Part shown: one piece after another, positions 32,699 to 41,965 of the stretch
How positions within the stretch are numbered: position 1 is the first letter of the stretch
How the letters are laid out: every line of letters begins with the position of its first letter
Source: an uncultured Mucilaginibacter sp.
GTDB lineage: Bacteria; Bacteroidota; Bacteroidia; Sphingobacteriales; Sphingobacteriaceae
Assembly (NCBI GenBank): GCA_903915155.1
Contig: CAIWRU010000148.1
Coordinates: forward strand, 1-49,199
Direction: 5' to 3'
DNA: 49,199 nt
Made by a program: the position numbers and the translations under genes
Notes under the pieces: generated by a model
Told to the model about the DNA's origin: nothing
What the model saw: the letters and a program-made list of their open reading frames with translations, nothing else
Database searches by the model: none

Positions 32699-34630
32699 AT
32701 GATTACAAAACCCACTATCGACCGTATTATGGAAGCCACCGACATTGTGGAGGTGATAGGGGAGTTTGTGCAGTTAAAAAAACGCGGCGCAAATTATGTG
32801 GGCTTGTCGCCATTCGCGAATGAGCGCACACCGTCATTCACGGTGTCGCCGGTTAAAGGTATTTTTAAGGATTTTTCTTCGGGTAAAGGGGGCAGCGCCG
32901 TTACTTTTTTAATGGAACTGGAAAAATTCACCTATCCCGAAGCCCTCAAATGGCTGGCAAAAAAGTATGGCATTGAGGTGGAGGAAACCGTTGAGGCCCC
33001 TGAGAACCGGGAAGCCGAGAACCACCGCGAAAGCCTGATGATAGTAAGCGGTTACGCCGCTAAATTTTTTCATGAAAGTTTGCTGGAGACGGATGAAGGC
33101 AAAAACATCGGCCTAAGTTATTTTAAAGAGCGCGGCTTCAGTAAGGAAACAATAACCAAATTCGAGTTAGGCTACTCGCCCGACCAATGGGAAGCTTTTA
33201 CCGGTCAGGCATTAAAGGAAGGTTACCAGCAGGAGTTTTTAGAGGAAACAGGTTTATCTGTAAAACGAGATAACGGTTCGCTTTATGACCGTTATCGTGG
33301 CAGGGTAATGTTCCCGATACACAGCTTTACCGGTAGGGTTATCGCCTTTGGTGGCCGTACTTTAAAAAGCGATAAGAACGTACCGAAATACGTCAATTCG
33401 CCTGAATCGGAGATATATCATAAGTCGAGCGTATTATATGGGTTGTATTTTGCCAAGAAAGCCATACGTGAAGAAGATAATTGCTATTTGGTTGAGGGTT
33501 ATGCCGATGTAATTTCGGTTCACCAGGCAGGGATCGAGAACGTGGTGGCTTCATCAGGCACATCCTTAACCGTTGAGCAGATCAGGCTCATAGGCCGTTT
33601 GACTAAAAACATCACCATATTATATGATGGCGATGCCGCTGGCATAAAGGCAAGTTTGCGCGGACTGGATATGATACTGGAAGAGGGCCTGAATGTAAAG
33701 GTGGTGTTATTCCCTGACGGGCACGACCCGGATTCATACGTACGGTTAGTAGGCACCAGTGCCTTTAAAAAATACATTGCCGATACCCGGAAGGATTTTA
33801 TTTTATATAAAGCCGATATACTGCTGAAAGATGCAGGCACCGATCCGATAAAAAGGGCGGAGGTGATCCGCGAAATAGTGGAAAGCATCGCCAAAATACC
33901 CGATTCGATCAAAGCATCGGTATTTATAAAGGAGTGCAGCTATATTTTAAAGATAGATGAACGCGCGTTGCTATCCGAACTGAACAAAATGCGGATGGCA
34001 AAAGCCAAAAAGGATTCGCAACAGCAACAACATCAGCAAACACAATGGCCCGCCCCGGTTGACGAAGCATTGCTTTATGAGCCAGAAATTAAGGAAGAAA
34101 GAGACGATTCGAGCCAGGAAAAAGAGATCATCCGCCTGTTATTATTATACGGCAATAAAATGATCGATTGGGATGGTATAGCTAATACTTATATCGGCCC
34201 GTTTATGATTGCCGAATTAAGCGATGTTGATTTTGAACATAAAGCCAGTAAAGACTTCGTCGAACTATACCGTAAAGAAGTAGAGAACGGCGTTTTGCCC
34301 GATGAGCAATTCTTTATCCATTATCCCGATAAGGAAATAGTCGACCTTACGGTTACCCTCATCGCCACAAAATACACGTTGAGCGAAAACTGGTACGAGA
34401 TGCACCGCATATTGGTGCCCGATGAGCAAGCCAATATGAAGGCCACTATTCTGGGTGCTATATTTCACCTTAAGAAACAAAAGGTGGGCAAAATACTGGA
34501 AAGCTTACGCAACGAACTGCAAAAGACCGAAAGCGAAACCGACCAGGAGATATTGCTGAACCAATATATGCAGATGAAGAAGGTGGAGAAAACCATATCC
34601 GATTACTTAGGCTCTGTAATACTTAAATAA
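32699..34630 (+). CDS. dnaG: DNA primase DnaG lacking zinc-finger ligands
   Basis: Makes RNA primers for replication. The 643-residue protein has an N-terminal CHC2-type fold (1-95) in which all four zinc ligands are replaced: LSPFANE (S37, A40) for CPFHxE and KDFSSGKGG (D58, S61) for HCFGCGKGG. The primase core follows (ERGFSKETITKFELGYSPD; RGRVMFPIHSFTGRVIAFGG). The TOPRIM domain is EGYADVISVHQAG with YDGDAAG. The C-terminal helicase-binding domain runs from about 450. The loss is probably shared with other Bacteroidota primases. TAA overlaps the next ATG (TAATG), coupling it to yraN. Confidence 0.95.
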   Translation: MITKPTIDRIMEATDIVEVIGEFVQLKKRGANYVGLSPFANERTPSFTVSPVKGIFKDFSSGKGGSAVTFLMELEKFTYPEALKWLAKKYGIEVEETVEAPENREAENHRESLMIVSGYAAKFFHESLLETDEGKNIGLSYFKERGFSKETITKFELGYSPDQWEAFTGQALKEGYQQEFLEETGLSVKRDNGSLYDRYRGRVMFPIHSFTGRVIAFGGRTLKSDKNVPKYVNSPESEIYHKSSVLYGLYFAKKAIREEDNCYLVEGYADVISVHQAGIENVVASSGTSLTVEQIRLIGRLTKNITILYDGDAAGIKASLRGLDMILEEGLNVKVVLFPDGHDPDSYVRLVGTSAFKKYIADTRKDFILYKADILLKDAGTDPIKRAEVIREIVESIAKIPDSIKASVFIKECSYILKIDERALLSELNKMRMAKAKKDSQQQQHQQTQWPAPVDEALLYEPEIKEERDDSSQEKEIIRLLLLYGNKMIDWDGIANTYIGPFMIAELSDVDFEHKASKDFVELYRKEVENGVLPDEQFFIHYPDKEIVDLTVTLIATKYTLSENWYEMHRILVPDEQANMKATILGAIFHLKKQKVGKILESLRNELQKTESETDQEILLNQYMQMKKVEKTISDYLGSVILK

Positions 34631-34998
34631 TGGCCAAACACCTCGAACTTGGCCGCAAGGGCGAAAGTATGGCAAAAGCCCACCTGGAAAATGCCGGTTA
34701 TGAAATATTGGACGAAAACTGGACGCACGGCAAAGCCGAGGTTGATATAATTGCCTATAAAGACAAGGTTATTATATTTGCTGAGGTAAAAACGCGCAGC
34801 GGCAACGCTTTTGGTGACCCCGAGGATTTTGTTGATGCCCGTAAACAACGCCTGCTGGTTGAGGCAGCCGATGAATATATTTACCTGATGGAGCATGAGG
34901 GCGAGGTGCGCTTTGACATTATCTCCATTTTATTTGATAAAACCGATAACTATACACTAAAGCATATTGAAGATGCGTTTTGGCCACATGCCACTTAA
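34630..34998 (+). CDS. YraN/UPF0102-family putative endonuclease
   Basis: A 122-residue protein with the PD-(D/E)xK-like nuclease fold: GRKGESMAKAHLENAGYEIL, KAEVDIIAYKDKVIIFAEVKTRSG (E-x-D and EVK active-site residues) and ARKQRLLVEAADEYI. The family is often close to replication or ribonuclease HII genes, and here it overlaps the dnaG stop by one base. Its biological substrate is not settled. Confidence 0.9.
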   Translation: MAKHLELGRKGESMAKAHLENAGYEILDENWTHGKAEVDIIAYKDKVIIFAEVKTRSGNAFGDPEDFVDARKQRLLVEAADEYIYLMEHEGEVRFDIISILFDKTDNYTLKHIEDAFWPHAT

Positions 34999-35002
34999 CA
35001 CC

Positions 35003-36064
35003 ATGAATAATAAATTAGTAATATTTTTTGCAGCCATTGTTTTATTAGCCTTTGGCTGTCACCATAATAATGAGCAGGTTAATATCAGCATAAGTCCTGA
35101 AGCTGGTTCCGCGTATAAAGCAGGGGATGTAGTAAATGTGAAAGTTGGCTTACCTTCGGATGCAAAAGTTGATTCTATTGTTTACTTGATAGATTCAACC
35201 AGATTCGTCTCGCGTAAAGATTCTGCGGCGCTTAGTCTTAAAACCGATAGTATGCCTTTGGGTATAAAGTTAATAACTGCTCGGGTTTACCAGGGCGCTA
35301 CAAAGCAGGAAGTATCAACAAATATTCTATTACTGGCAGCCAAAGCCCCGGAGAAATACACTTTTAAGGTAGTTAAGGTTTTTCCGCATGATACCAGCAG
35401 CTACACCGAAGGTTTGCTGTACCAGGACGGCTTTTTATACGAAAGCAGCGGCGGTACGGTAACGGAAGGAATCGGGCAGTCGAGTTTGAGGAAGGTGGAG
35501 CTGAATACAGGTAAAGTAGTTCAAAAAGCCATGCTCGATCCGAAGATATTTGGGGAAGGTATTTCAATTGTCGGCAACAAAATATACATGATGACCTGGA
35601 CAACCAAGATAGGTTATGTGTACGATAAAGACTCGTTTAAATTATTGAACACTTATACCGACAGCGTTGGTATTGAAGGCTGGGGACTGTGCTTTGACGG
35701 GAATAAATTATATAAGGATGATAGCAGCAACCGCGTTTGGTTTATTGATAAAAATAAATGGAAGGCAACCGGCCATATTGATGTATGCGACAATACCCGC
35801 CAGATAGATTCGCTGAATGAACTGGAATATATTGGTGGAAAATTATACGCCAATGTGTACACCCAGAATTATATATTGATCATCGACCCAAAAACAGGAA
35901 CGGTTTTAGGCACGATTGACCTGTCGCCCCTAGTCGCTGAAAATCATAAAAATGCTAATGCTGATGTGTTGAACGGCATAGCGTATGATGCTAAAACCAA
36001 CCGTATATTTATAACCGGTAAAAAATGGCCGCATTTGTACCAGGTAGAATTTGTGAAAGAATAG
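35003..36064 (+). CDS. Glutaminyl-peptide cyclotransferase lipoprotein
   Basis: A 353-residue exported enzyme of the five-bladed beta-propeller glutamine cyclotransferase family, which turns N-terminal Gln into pyroglutamate. Start ATG 35003 gives a signal peptide with lipobox LLAFGC. An Ig-like segment (30-115) precedes the propeller (from about 125). Propeller blocks are FPHDTSSYTEGLLYQDGFLYESSG, KIFGEGISIVGNKIYMMTW, GWGLCFDGNKLYKDDSSNRV, LNELEYIGGKLYANVY and DVLNGIAYDAKTNRIFITGK. In Bacteroidota, secreted proteins often carry N-terminal Gln after signal cleavage, which is the likely target. It lies 4 bp after yraN. Confidence 0.93.
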   Translation: MNNKLVIFFAAIVLLAFGCHHNNEQVNISISPEAGSAYKAGDVVNVKVGLPSDAKVDSIVYLIDSTRFVSRKDSAALSLKTDSMPLGIKLITARVYQGATKQEVSTNILLLAAKAPEKYTFKVVKVFPHDTSSYTEGLLYQDGFLYESSGGTVTEGIGQSSLRKVELNTGKVVQKAMLDPKIFGEGISIVGNKIYMMTWTTKIGYVYDKDSFKLLNTYTDSVGIEGWGLCFDGNKLYKDDSSNRVWFIDKNKWKATGHIDVCDNTRQIDSLNELEYIGGKLYANVYTQNYILIIDPKTGTVLGTIDLSPLVAENHKNANADVLNGIAYDAKTNRIFITGKKWPHLYQVEFVKE

Positions 36065-36065
36065 G

Positions 36066-36494
36066 TTAGTTTTTCTTATTCAATTGATAAAATTCCTCAT
36101 TGATAAGCATTCCGGAGCCGTAATTGAGTAAAGCTTTTATAGGGGTTGGCCCAATACGGAACATAACCGCTCCTGTAGATTTATATTTGCTTCCACTACC
36201 GCGTGAACAAAAATAAGCTTTAAGAATAGGTGTCTTGTCTTGGAAATAAATAATTTCTCCGGTTGTATCAAATTGCAATGCGGGTACGTTTTTAGCTTTT
36301 GTGATCAGCTCCTTTAAATAATTCAGGTCTATAGGCCTGTTTGTTTTATAAGTGGATGGTTTGCCTTTGAAAAAATGAATTTCAATATTATTTACATTAT
36401 CTAGGTTAGGCATTCTTGTTTTAAAATGCACTGTTGCGTTTGCAGTTAAATAAAATAGAAAAGCAAATATCAATGGGAATGCTGACCTAGTCAT
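36066..36494 (-). CDS. Small exported protein of unknown function, 142 aa
   Basis: The signal peptide is MTRSAFPLIFAFLFYLTANA. The mature part reads HFKTRMPNLDNVNNIEIHFF, KGKPSTYKTNRPIDLNYLKE, then a LILKAYF-like strand region with one Cys (AYFCSRGSG). No family is recognised. It is visibly AT-rich compared with its neighbours, and lies 14 bp downstream of the transposase gene on the same strand, which suggests that the two came in together or that it is transcribed from the transposase promoter. The stops of this gene and the glutaminyl cyclase gene are adjacent. Confidence 0.65.
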   Translation of the reverse strand: MTRSAFPLIFAFLFYLTANATVHFKTRMPNLDNVNNIEIHFFKGKPSTYKTNRPIDLNYLKELITKAKNVPALQFDTTGEIIYFQDKTPILKAYFCSRGSGSKYKSTGAVMFRIGPTPIKALLNYGSGMLINEEFYQLNKKN

Positions 36495-36508
36495 AAAGAT
36501 ATTATTTA

Positions 36509-36943
36509 TTATATAGCAATTTGTTGCCAGCCATACCTGGTCATAAATTCATCAACCTCCTCATCAAACGATTTTTTGGCATGATGCTGCTCCTGGTTAT
36601 TGATGTAGTTTGTAACCGCTTCAACCTGCGATTCACCTATCGATACAGCGAAATAATCATCCTGCCAGTTAAATTTTTCAGATGTCAATTTATTTTGATT
36701 GATCCAAAATGAAGATTCGCCTTTTATTAACTGGCTGATTTTAGCAATATTTTGATCTTTTCCCAATGATATAAGGCAATGGATATGGTCGGTATATCCA
36801 TTTATTGTTTTTAGGAATATGTCCTTCTCTTTACAATTTGCAGCAATGTGTTTATGCAAATCATATCTGAATTCCTTTTTTAATAAAGTTTCGCGGTTTT
36901 TTGTAGCAAAAACTAAATGCACCCAGATTTTTACAAATGACAT
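36509..36943 (-). CDS. Y1 (IS200-like) REP-associated transposase
   Basis: A 144-residue HUH-fold single-strand DNA transposase. The metal-binding HUH pair is H53-I-H55 in GYTDHIHCLISL and the catalytic Tyr is most likely Y113 in VTNYINNQEQHH. The start FVKIWVHLVFATKNRETLL is the family hallmark. It is not flanked by IS200-type end hairpins of its own. Instead, palindromic 59-bp units lie just upstream, as in REP-associated transposases that act on dispersed REP sequences. It looks intact. TATATTTG 20 bp before the ATG is its likely -7 element. Confidence 0.9.
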   Translation of the reverse strand: MSFVKIWVHLVFATKNRETLLKKEFRYDLHKHIAANCKEKDIFLKTINGYTDHIHCLISLGKDQNIAKISQLIKGESSFWINQNKLTSEKFNWQDDYFAVSIGESQVEAVTNYINNQEQHHAKKSFDEEVDEFMTRYGWQQIAI

Positions 36944-36962
36944 AGTAAGGGATAAGTTTATT

Positions 36963-36970
36963 CAAATATA
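36963..36970 (-). promoter_or_regulatory. -7 element TATATTTG of the transposase gene
   Basis: On the minus strand, TATATTTG matches TAnnTTTG and ends 19 bp before the transposase ATG. Confidence 0.5.
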
Positions 36971-37007
36971 ATATTATTCAGGCATGTGTTGAAATAGCGT
37001 GGGGTTG

Positions 37008-37066
37008 ATTTTGGCTAAAGCCGGTTTGGGATTTTATAGTATCCGTTGGCTGAAGCCAACGGCAAT
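37008..37066 (-). repeat. REP-like unit A (59 bp)
   Basis: Read on the minus strand: ATTG + CCGTTGGCTTCAGCCAACGG (plus-strand 37043-37062), 18 unique bases, then CCGGCTTTAGCCAAAAT. The ends are nearly identical to units B and C. It is inverted relative to unit B. The 36944-37354 gap holds units A, D and B, a terminator and a stop-adjacent repeat; no gene is seen in it. Confidence 0.85.
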
Positions 37067-37106
37067 ATGGAGAAATTAAACCGTGCACATGGGTTTGCGT
37101 AAATAT

Positions 37107-37145
37107 AACTCATTGCCATTGGCTTCAGCCGATAGGCAATGAGTT
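37107..37145. repeat. REP-like hairpin D, variant
   Basis: AACTCATTGCC and GGCAATGAGTT (perfect 11-bp arms) enclose ATTGGCTTCAGCCGATA. It shares the GGCTTCAGCC core and ATTGCC start of the REP palindrome but has a longer outer stem and lacks the second end. Confidence 0.75.
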
Positions 37146-37188
37146 AATAATAAACGGAATTCTTGATAAATAATAAACTGATAATCCA

Positions 37189-37247
37189 ATTGCCGTTGGC
37201 TTTAGCCAACGGACAAGGAAAAAAGCTATTCCGGCTTTAGCCAAAAT
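37189..37247 (+). repeat. REP-like unit B (59 bp)
   Basis: ATTG + CCGTTGGCTTTAGCCAACGG, 18 unique bases, then CCGGCTTTAGCCAAAAT. It has the same orientation and ends as unit C at 22460. With unit A it forms an inverted pair with a 122-bp spacer that contains hairpin D. Confidence 0.85.
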
Positions 37248-37280
37248 ACCGCCAGCAACCCAACGATTTAGTATCAACTA

Positions 37281-37308
37281 AAAAGAGCCCGAAACTTCAG
37301 GCTCTTTT
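37281..37308. terminator. Bidirectional rho-independent terminator
   Basis: AAAAGAGCC (37281-37289) pairs with GGCTCTTTT (37300-37308). It lies after the pgi stop (minus strand) and should block read-through into the REP region. Confidence 0.7.
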
Positions 37309-37330
37309 GGTTTAATATGATCTTCAAAAA

Positions 37331-37354
37331 CTCCCACTTCAGGGGGCTGGGGGG

Positions 37355-37357
<3 letters not shown>
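37331..37357. repeat. Stop-overlapping GC-rich repeat at pgi
   Basis: On the minus strand the pgi stop TAG runs straight into CCCCCCAGCCCCCTGAAGTG GGAG. It is a relative of the 29166-29190 repeat and supplies the stop context. Confidence 0.65.
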
Positions 37358-39028
<1,671 letters not shown>

Positions 39029-39166
39029 GGATTTAAATATTCAGGTAATAATTTAATCTGAATTCTTACAATTCGGTGTATTAATCGTGTACTAATAACA
39101 CACCCTACTTAGTGTTTGTTTTACACCATTTGAATTGTCATATTTTAAACAGAATTTGTATTTTAT

Positions 39167-39199
39167 TTTGATATTAAAAAAAATTATTTGCTATATTTG
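39167..39199 (+). promoter_or_regulatory. Promoter TTTG-N21-TATATTTG
   Basis: TTTG at 39167-39170 and TATATTTG at 39192-39199 give a Bacteroidota -33/-7 pair with a spacer slightly above the usual length. It lies 66 bp before the helical protein gene. Confidence 0.55.
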
Positions 39200-39265
39200 T
39201 TTAAATGATAATTAAAACACGAATTTATAATCATTTTGTTAATCGGCTTTTAAAACTCAACTGCA

Positions 39266-39700
39266 ATGTTTGAAAAACTTTTTTTGCTTGTAAAAAATAA
39301 CGCCGGGACGGCTGTTATTAGCAATCCGCTGATTCCTGAAAAATACCGCGATGCGGTAATTAACGATGCTTCAAGTTCAATTATTGAAGTATTAAAGGGC
39401 CAGATGGAAAGTGGTAAATTAAAGGACCTTGTAAAGTATTTTCAATTCTCGGGTGTTTATAATAACCCGTTGATATCAAGTGCCGTTAAAAAGTTCGCCA
39501 ATAAGTTGAATAATTTCTACAATATTGATTCGGCAGAAGCCATGAAAATAGCTAACGCGCTTATACCACCTGTAATGCAGGAAATGATAAGAGAATCAAA
39601 AAGTGAGCAAAACAAAGAGTTTGCCTTAAGCTCACTTCTTTCAAAATTAAGCGGAAATTTTATAGATATGAACGTGCTGCTAAACCAGATAGCGATATAA
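39266..39700 (+). CDS. Small helical protein of unknown function, 144 aa
   Basis: Starts MFEKLFLLVKNNAGTAVISN. The whole protein appears alpha-helical with amphipathic stretches (AVINDASSSIIEVLKGQMES, SSAVKKFANKLNNFYNI, ANALIPPVMQEMIRESKSEQ). No signal peptide or membrane helix is seen. It resembles bacterial proteins with unnamed helical domains in which NPLIPxxxxxAV repeats occur (a possible internal pair is SNPLIPEKYRDAV and NNPLISSAVKKFA). The function is not known. It has its own promoter and terminator. Confidence 0.65.
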   Translation: MFEKLFLLVKNNAGTAVISNPLIPEKYRDAVINDASSSIIEVLKGQMESGKLKDLVKYFQFSGVYNNPLISSAVKKFANKLNNFYNIDSAEAMKIANALIPPVMQEMIRESKSEQNKEFALSSLLSKLSGNFIDMNVLLNQIAI

Positions 39701-39726
39701 CTAAAAATATTTTATTAACTACCTCT

Positions 39727-39755
39727 AAGGGCCTGTCGTTTTGACGGGCCTTTTT
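39727..39755 (+). terminator. Rho-independent terminator
   Basis: AAGGGCCTGTC (39727-39737) pairs with GACGGGCCTTT (39743-39753) and is followed by a T-run. It lies 27 bp after the helical protein stop. Confidence 0.8.
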
Positions 39756-39759
39756 CATT

Positions 39760-39852
39760 TGTCTGAACCGTGATTCGCATGATTAAAGGATTACATGATA
39801 AACTATTAAAATCCTTCAATCTTTTAATCATGTAAATCAAGGTTCAGACAAT
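39760..39852. repeat. Word-repeat inverted repeat, 41-bp arms (GATTA words)
   Basis: The left arm is TTGTCTGAACCGTGATTCGC then ATGATTAAAGGATTACATGA. The right arm reverse complement is TTGTCTGAACCTTGATTTAC then ATGATTAAAAGATTGAAGGA. About 33 of 41 positions match. It ends 18 bp upstream of the prfB -7 element. Confidence 0.8.
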
Positions 39853-39869
39853 CCGACATCCGAAATTAT

Positions 39870-39877
39870 TATATTTG
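39870..39877 (+). promoter_or_regulatory. -7 element TATATTTG four bases from the prfB ATG
   Basis: Order is TATATTTG-CCAC-ATG. The mRNA would be leaderless or nearly so. Confidence 0.6.
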
Positions 39878-39881
39878 CCAC

Positions 39882-40974
39882 ATGACTAAAGAACAAATTC
39901 AGGATTTAAGGGACAGAGTTACGTCCCTGAGGAGGCATCTTTGACATCGATACCAAACTCGATGCGCTTCAGAAAGAACAGGATATAACACTAGGCCCCA
40001 ATTTTTGGGATCAGCCTAAAGAAGCCGAAAAAGTACTGGCTTCGATAAAAACAAAAAAAATATGGACCGACGCATTCCAAAAGGTTGAGGCTGTAGTTGA
40101 GGATGCTGGGGTAATGTATGAGTTTTTCCAGGCCGGCGATGCTACCGAAGCTGAGATGCAGGAGCAATACAACGCGGCCATAAAAGCTGTTGAGGAACTG
40201 GAATTTAAAAACATGCTTTCAGCCGAGGAAGACCAGCTGAACGCCGTGTTGCAGATAACAGCCGGGGCAGGTGGTACCGAAAGCTGCGACTGGGCAGGGA
40301 TGTTGATGCGCATGTATATGATGTGGGCCGAGAAAAATGGCCATAAAGTTACCGAACAGGATTACCAGGAAGGCGACGTAGCGGGTGTAAAAACCGTTAC
40401 ACTGCAAATAGAAGGTGAATTTGCCTACGGTTATCTAAAAGGCGAAAATGGTGTTCATCGTTTGGTGCGCATATCGCCGTTTGATTCCAATGCCAAGCGC
40501 CATACTTCATTTGCATCGGTATACGTTTATCCGCTGGTTGATGATACCATCGAGATAGACATTAACCCGGCTGATATTGAGTTTGAGACTTTCCGCTCGG
40601 GCGGTGCGGGTGGGCAGAACGTGAATAAGGTGGAAACCGCTGTGCGTTTATACCACAAGCCATCGGGCATTATTATAAAGAACCAGGAATCGCGCTCGCA
40701 ATTGCAGAATAAGGATAACGCCATCAGGTTGCTGAAATCGCAATTATACGAGGCCGAGATGCGCAAGCGCATGGAACTGAGCAATGCCATTGAAGGGAAT
40801 AAAAAGAAAATAGAATGGGGATCGCAGATAAGAAATTATGTGTTGCACCCGTACAAATTAGTGAAGGATTTGCGTACCGGCCACGAAACATCAAACGCGG
40901 CCGCAGTATTGGACGGTGACCTTGACGATTTTTTAAAAACCTATTTAATGGAATTTGGCGGACCTAAGAGTTAA
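39882..40974 (+). CDS. prfB: Peptide chain release factor 2, with programmed +1 frameshift
   Basis: RF2 ends translation at UGA and UAA. Frame 0 runs from ATG 39882 through 20 codons to CTT, where TGA (39942-39944) stops it. A +1 shift gives GAC and a continuous frame from 39943 to 40974, total 363 residues. The site reads AGGAGG-CAT-CTT-TGA-C, matching the classical E. coli layout AGGGGG-UAU-CUU-UGA-C. After the shift the sequence includes [15 protein letters not shown] (SPF stop-codon-reading tripeptide) and [18 protein letters not shown] (GGQ hydrolysis motif). It is a functional gene, not a pseudogene. An ATG at 40114 is internal. The esterase gene starts 4 bp after its stop. Confidence 0.97.
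39930..39945 (+). promoter_or_regulatory. prfB +1 recoding site
   Basis: AGGAGGCATCTTTGAC. The SD-like AGGAGG is 3 nt from CTT, the slippery codon precedes TGA, and C follows TGA (poor termination context). RF2 scarcity promotes the shift, an autoregulatory loop. Confidence 0.95.
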
Positions 40975-40978
40975 TAAA

Positions 40979-41884
40979 ATGAAAAAAATAACCTTTGCAT
41001 TAATGCTTATTACCAGCACAGCTTTCGCACAGCAAACCCCCATCCCGTTATACCCTAACGGCGTGCCCAATTCAAAAAAAGCACCAGCCACCTACGTTGA
41101 AAAATTGGATCAGAATTCCTTCTTGTCAAGTGTTACCGTGCCGACTATTACGCCCTATTTCCCGGCGAAGGATGTTGCGAATGGTGCCGCAGTGGTAATA
41201 TGCCCTGGTGGTGGCTATGGCGGCCTTTCAATGGTGAATGAAGGCTCAACTATTGCCGAGGCATTTAATAAAATTGGTGTTGCTGCGTTTATTTTAACCT
41301 ATCGCCTGCCAAGCGATGATATTATGGTTAATAAAACCATTGGCCCATTGCAGGATGCACAGCGTGCTATTCAAATGATAAGGCAAAATGCAGCTAACTG
41401 GAACATCAACCCAAACAAGGTAGGTATTATTGGTTTTTCAGCTGGAGGTCACCTGGCATCGACAGTCATTACCCATTTTGATAGGGCCGTTATCGAGAAT
41501 TCAGCTAATATTAACTTGCGCCCCGATTTTGGGATTTTGCTGTACCCTGTAATATCATTCGGGCCGATGGCGCACGTAGGTTCGCGCGAAAATTTGATAG
41601 GTAAAAATCCGTCGCAGGAATTGGTCGACCTTTATTCAAATGAAAAACAAGTAACTGCCAACACCCCGCCAACGTTTTTGGTGCATGCCGAAGATGATGG
41701 AGCCGTCCCTGTACAAAATAGCATTATGTTTTACGACGCACTGCTGCAAAATAAGGTAAAAGCCGAAATGCACATTTACCAGGCCGGTGGCCACGGGTTT
41801 GGGCTAAACAACTCGACTACTAAAGATAAGTGGTTCGAAAGGTTAACCAACTGGATGGATGAGAATGGGTGGTTGAAGAAATAG
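40979..41884 (+). CDS. Exported alpha/beta-hydrolase, acetyl-xylan-esterase-like
   Basis: A 301-residue protein with signal peptide MKKITFALMLITSTAFAQQ. The fold shows VVICPGGGYGGLSMVNEG (oxyanion HGGG-type loop as PGGGYGG), the nucleophile elbow GIIGFSAGGHLAS (G-x-S-x-G), the catalytic Asp near LVHAEDDGAVPV and the His in QAGGHGFGL. This pattern fits the BD-FAE/endo-xylanase-associated esterase group that removes acetyl groups from polysaccharides. The substrate is inferred only. ATG 40979 is used. It is co-transcribed with prfB, a linkage with no obvious functional meaning. Confidence 0.88.
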   Translation: MKKITFALMLITSTAFAQQTPIPLYPNGVPNSKKAPATYVEKLDQNSFLSSVTVPTITPYFPAKDVANGAAVVICPGGGYGGLSMVNEGSTIAEAFNKIGVAAFILTYRLPSDDIMVNKTIGPLQDAQRAIQMIRQNAANWNINPNKVGIIGFSAGGHLASTVITHFDRAVIENSANINLRPDFGILLYPVISFGPMAHVGSRENLIGKNPSQELVDLYSNEKQVTANTPPTFLVHAEDDGAVPVQNSIMFYDALLQNKVKAEMHIYQAGGHGFGLNNSTTKDKWFERLTNWMDENGWLKK

Positions 41885-41962
41885 TTTGCAGTTTACAGTG
41901 GGCGGTTTGCAGTTATAATAGCCGCAAACAAACTGCAAACCGCCCACTGTAAACCGCAAACT
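41883..41962. repeat. Near-perfect 32-bp inverted repeat (GTTTGCAG words)
   Basis: AGTTTGCAGTTTACAGTGGG then CGGTTTGCAGTT is matched by the right arm with one mismatch in 32; the spacer is 16 bp. It lies exactly between the convergent stops of the esterase and DUF486 genes, so it can form a strong hairpin in both transcripts. Confidence 0.9.
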
Positions 41963-41965
41963 GAA

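Noticed and set aside
37008..37247. A CRISPR array in the repeat-rich gap
   Set aside because: Only two units, inverted to each other, with REP-type hairpins, different lengths of spacing and a Y1 transposase beside them; no cas gene.
39882..39944. prfB as a pseudogene with an early stop
   Set aside because: The TGA sits in the classical +1 recoding context and the downstream frame is intact to full RF2 length.
40114..40974. prfB beginning at ATG 40114
   Set aside because: The shifted frame is open and RF2-like back to 39943, so this Met is internal.
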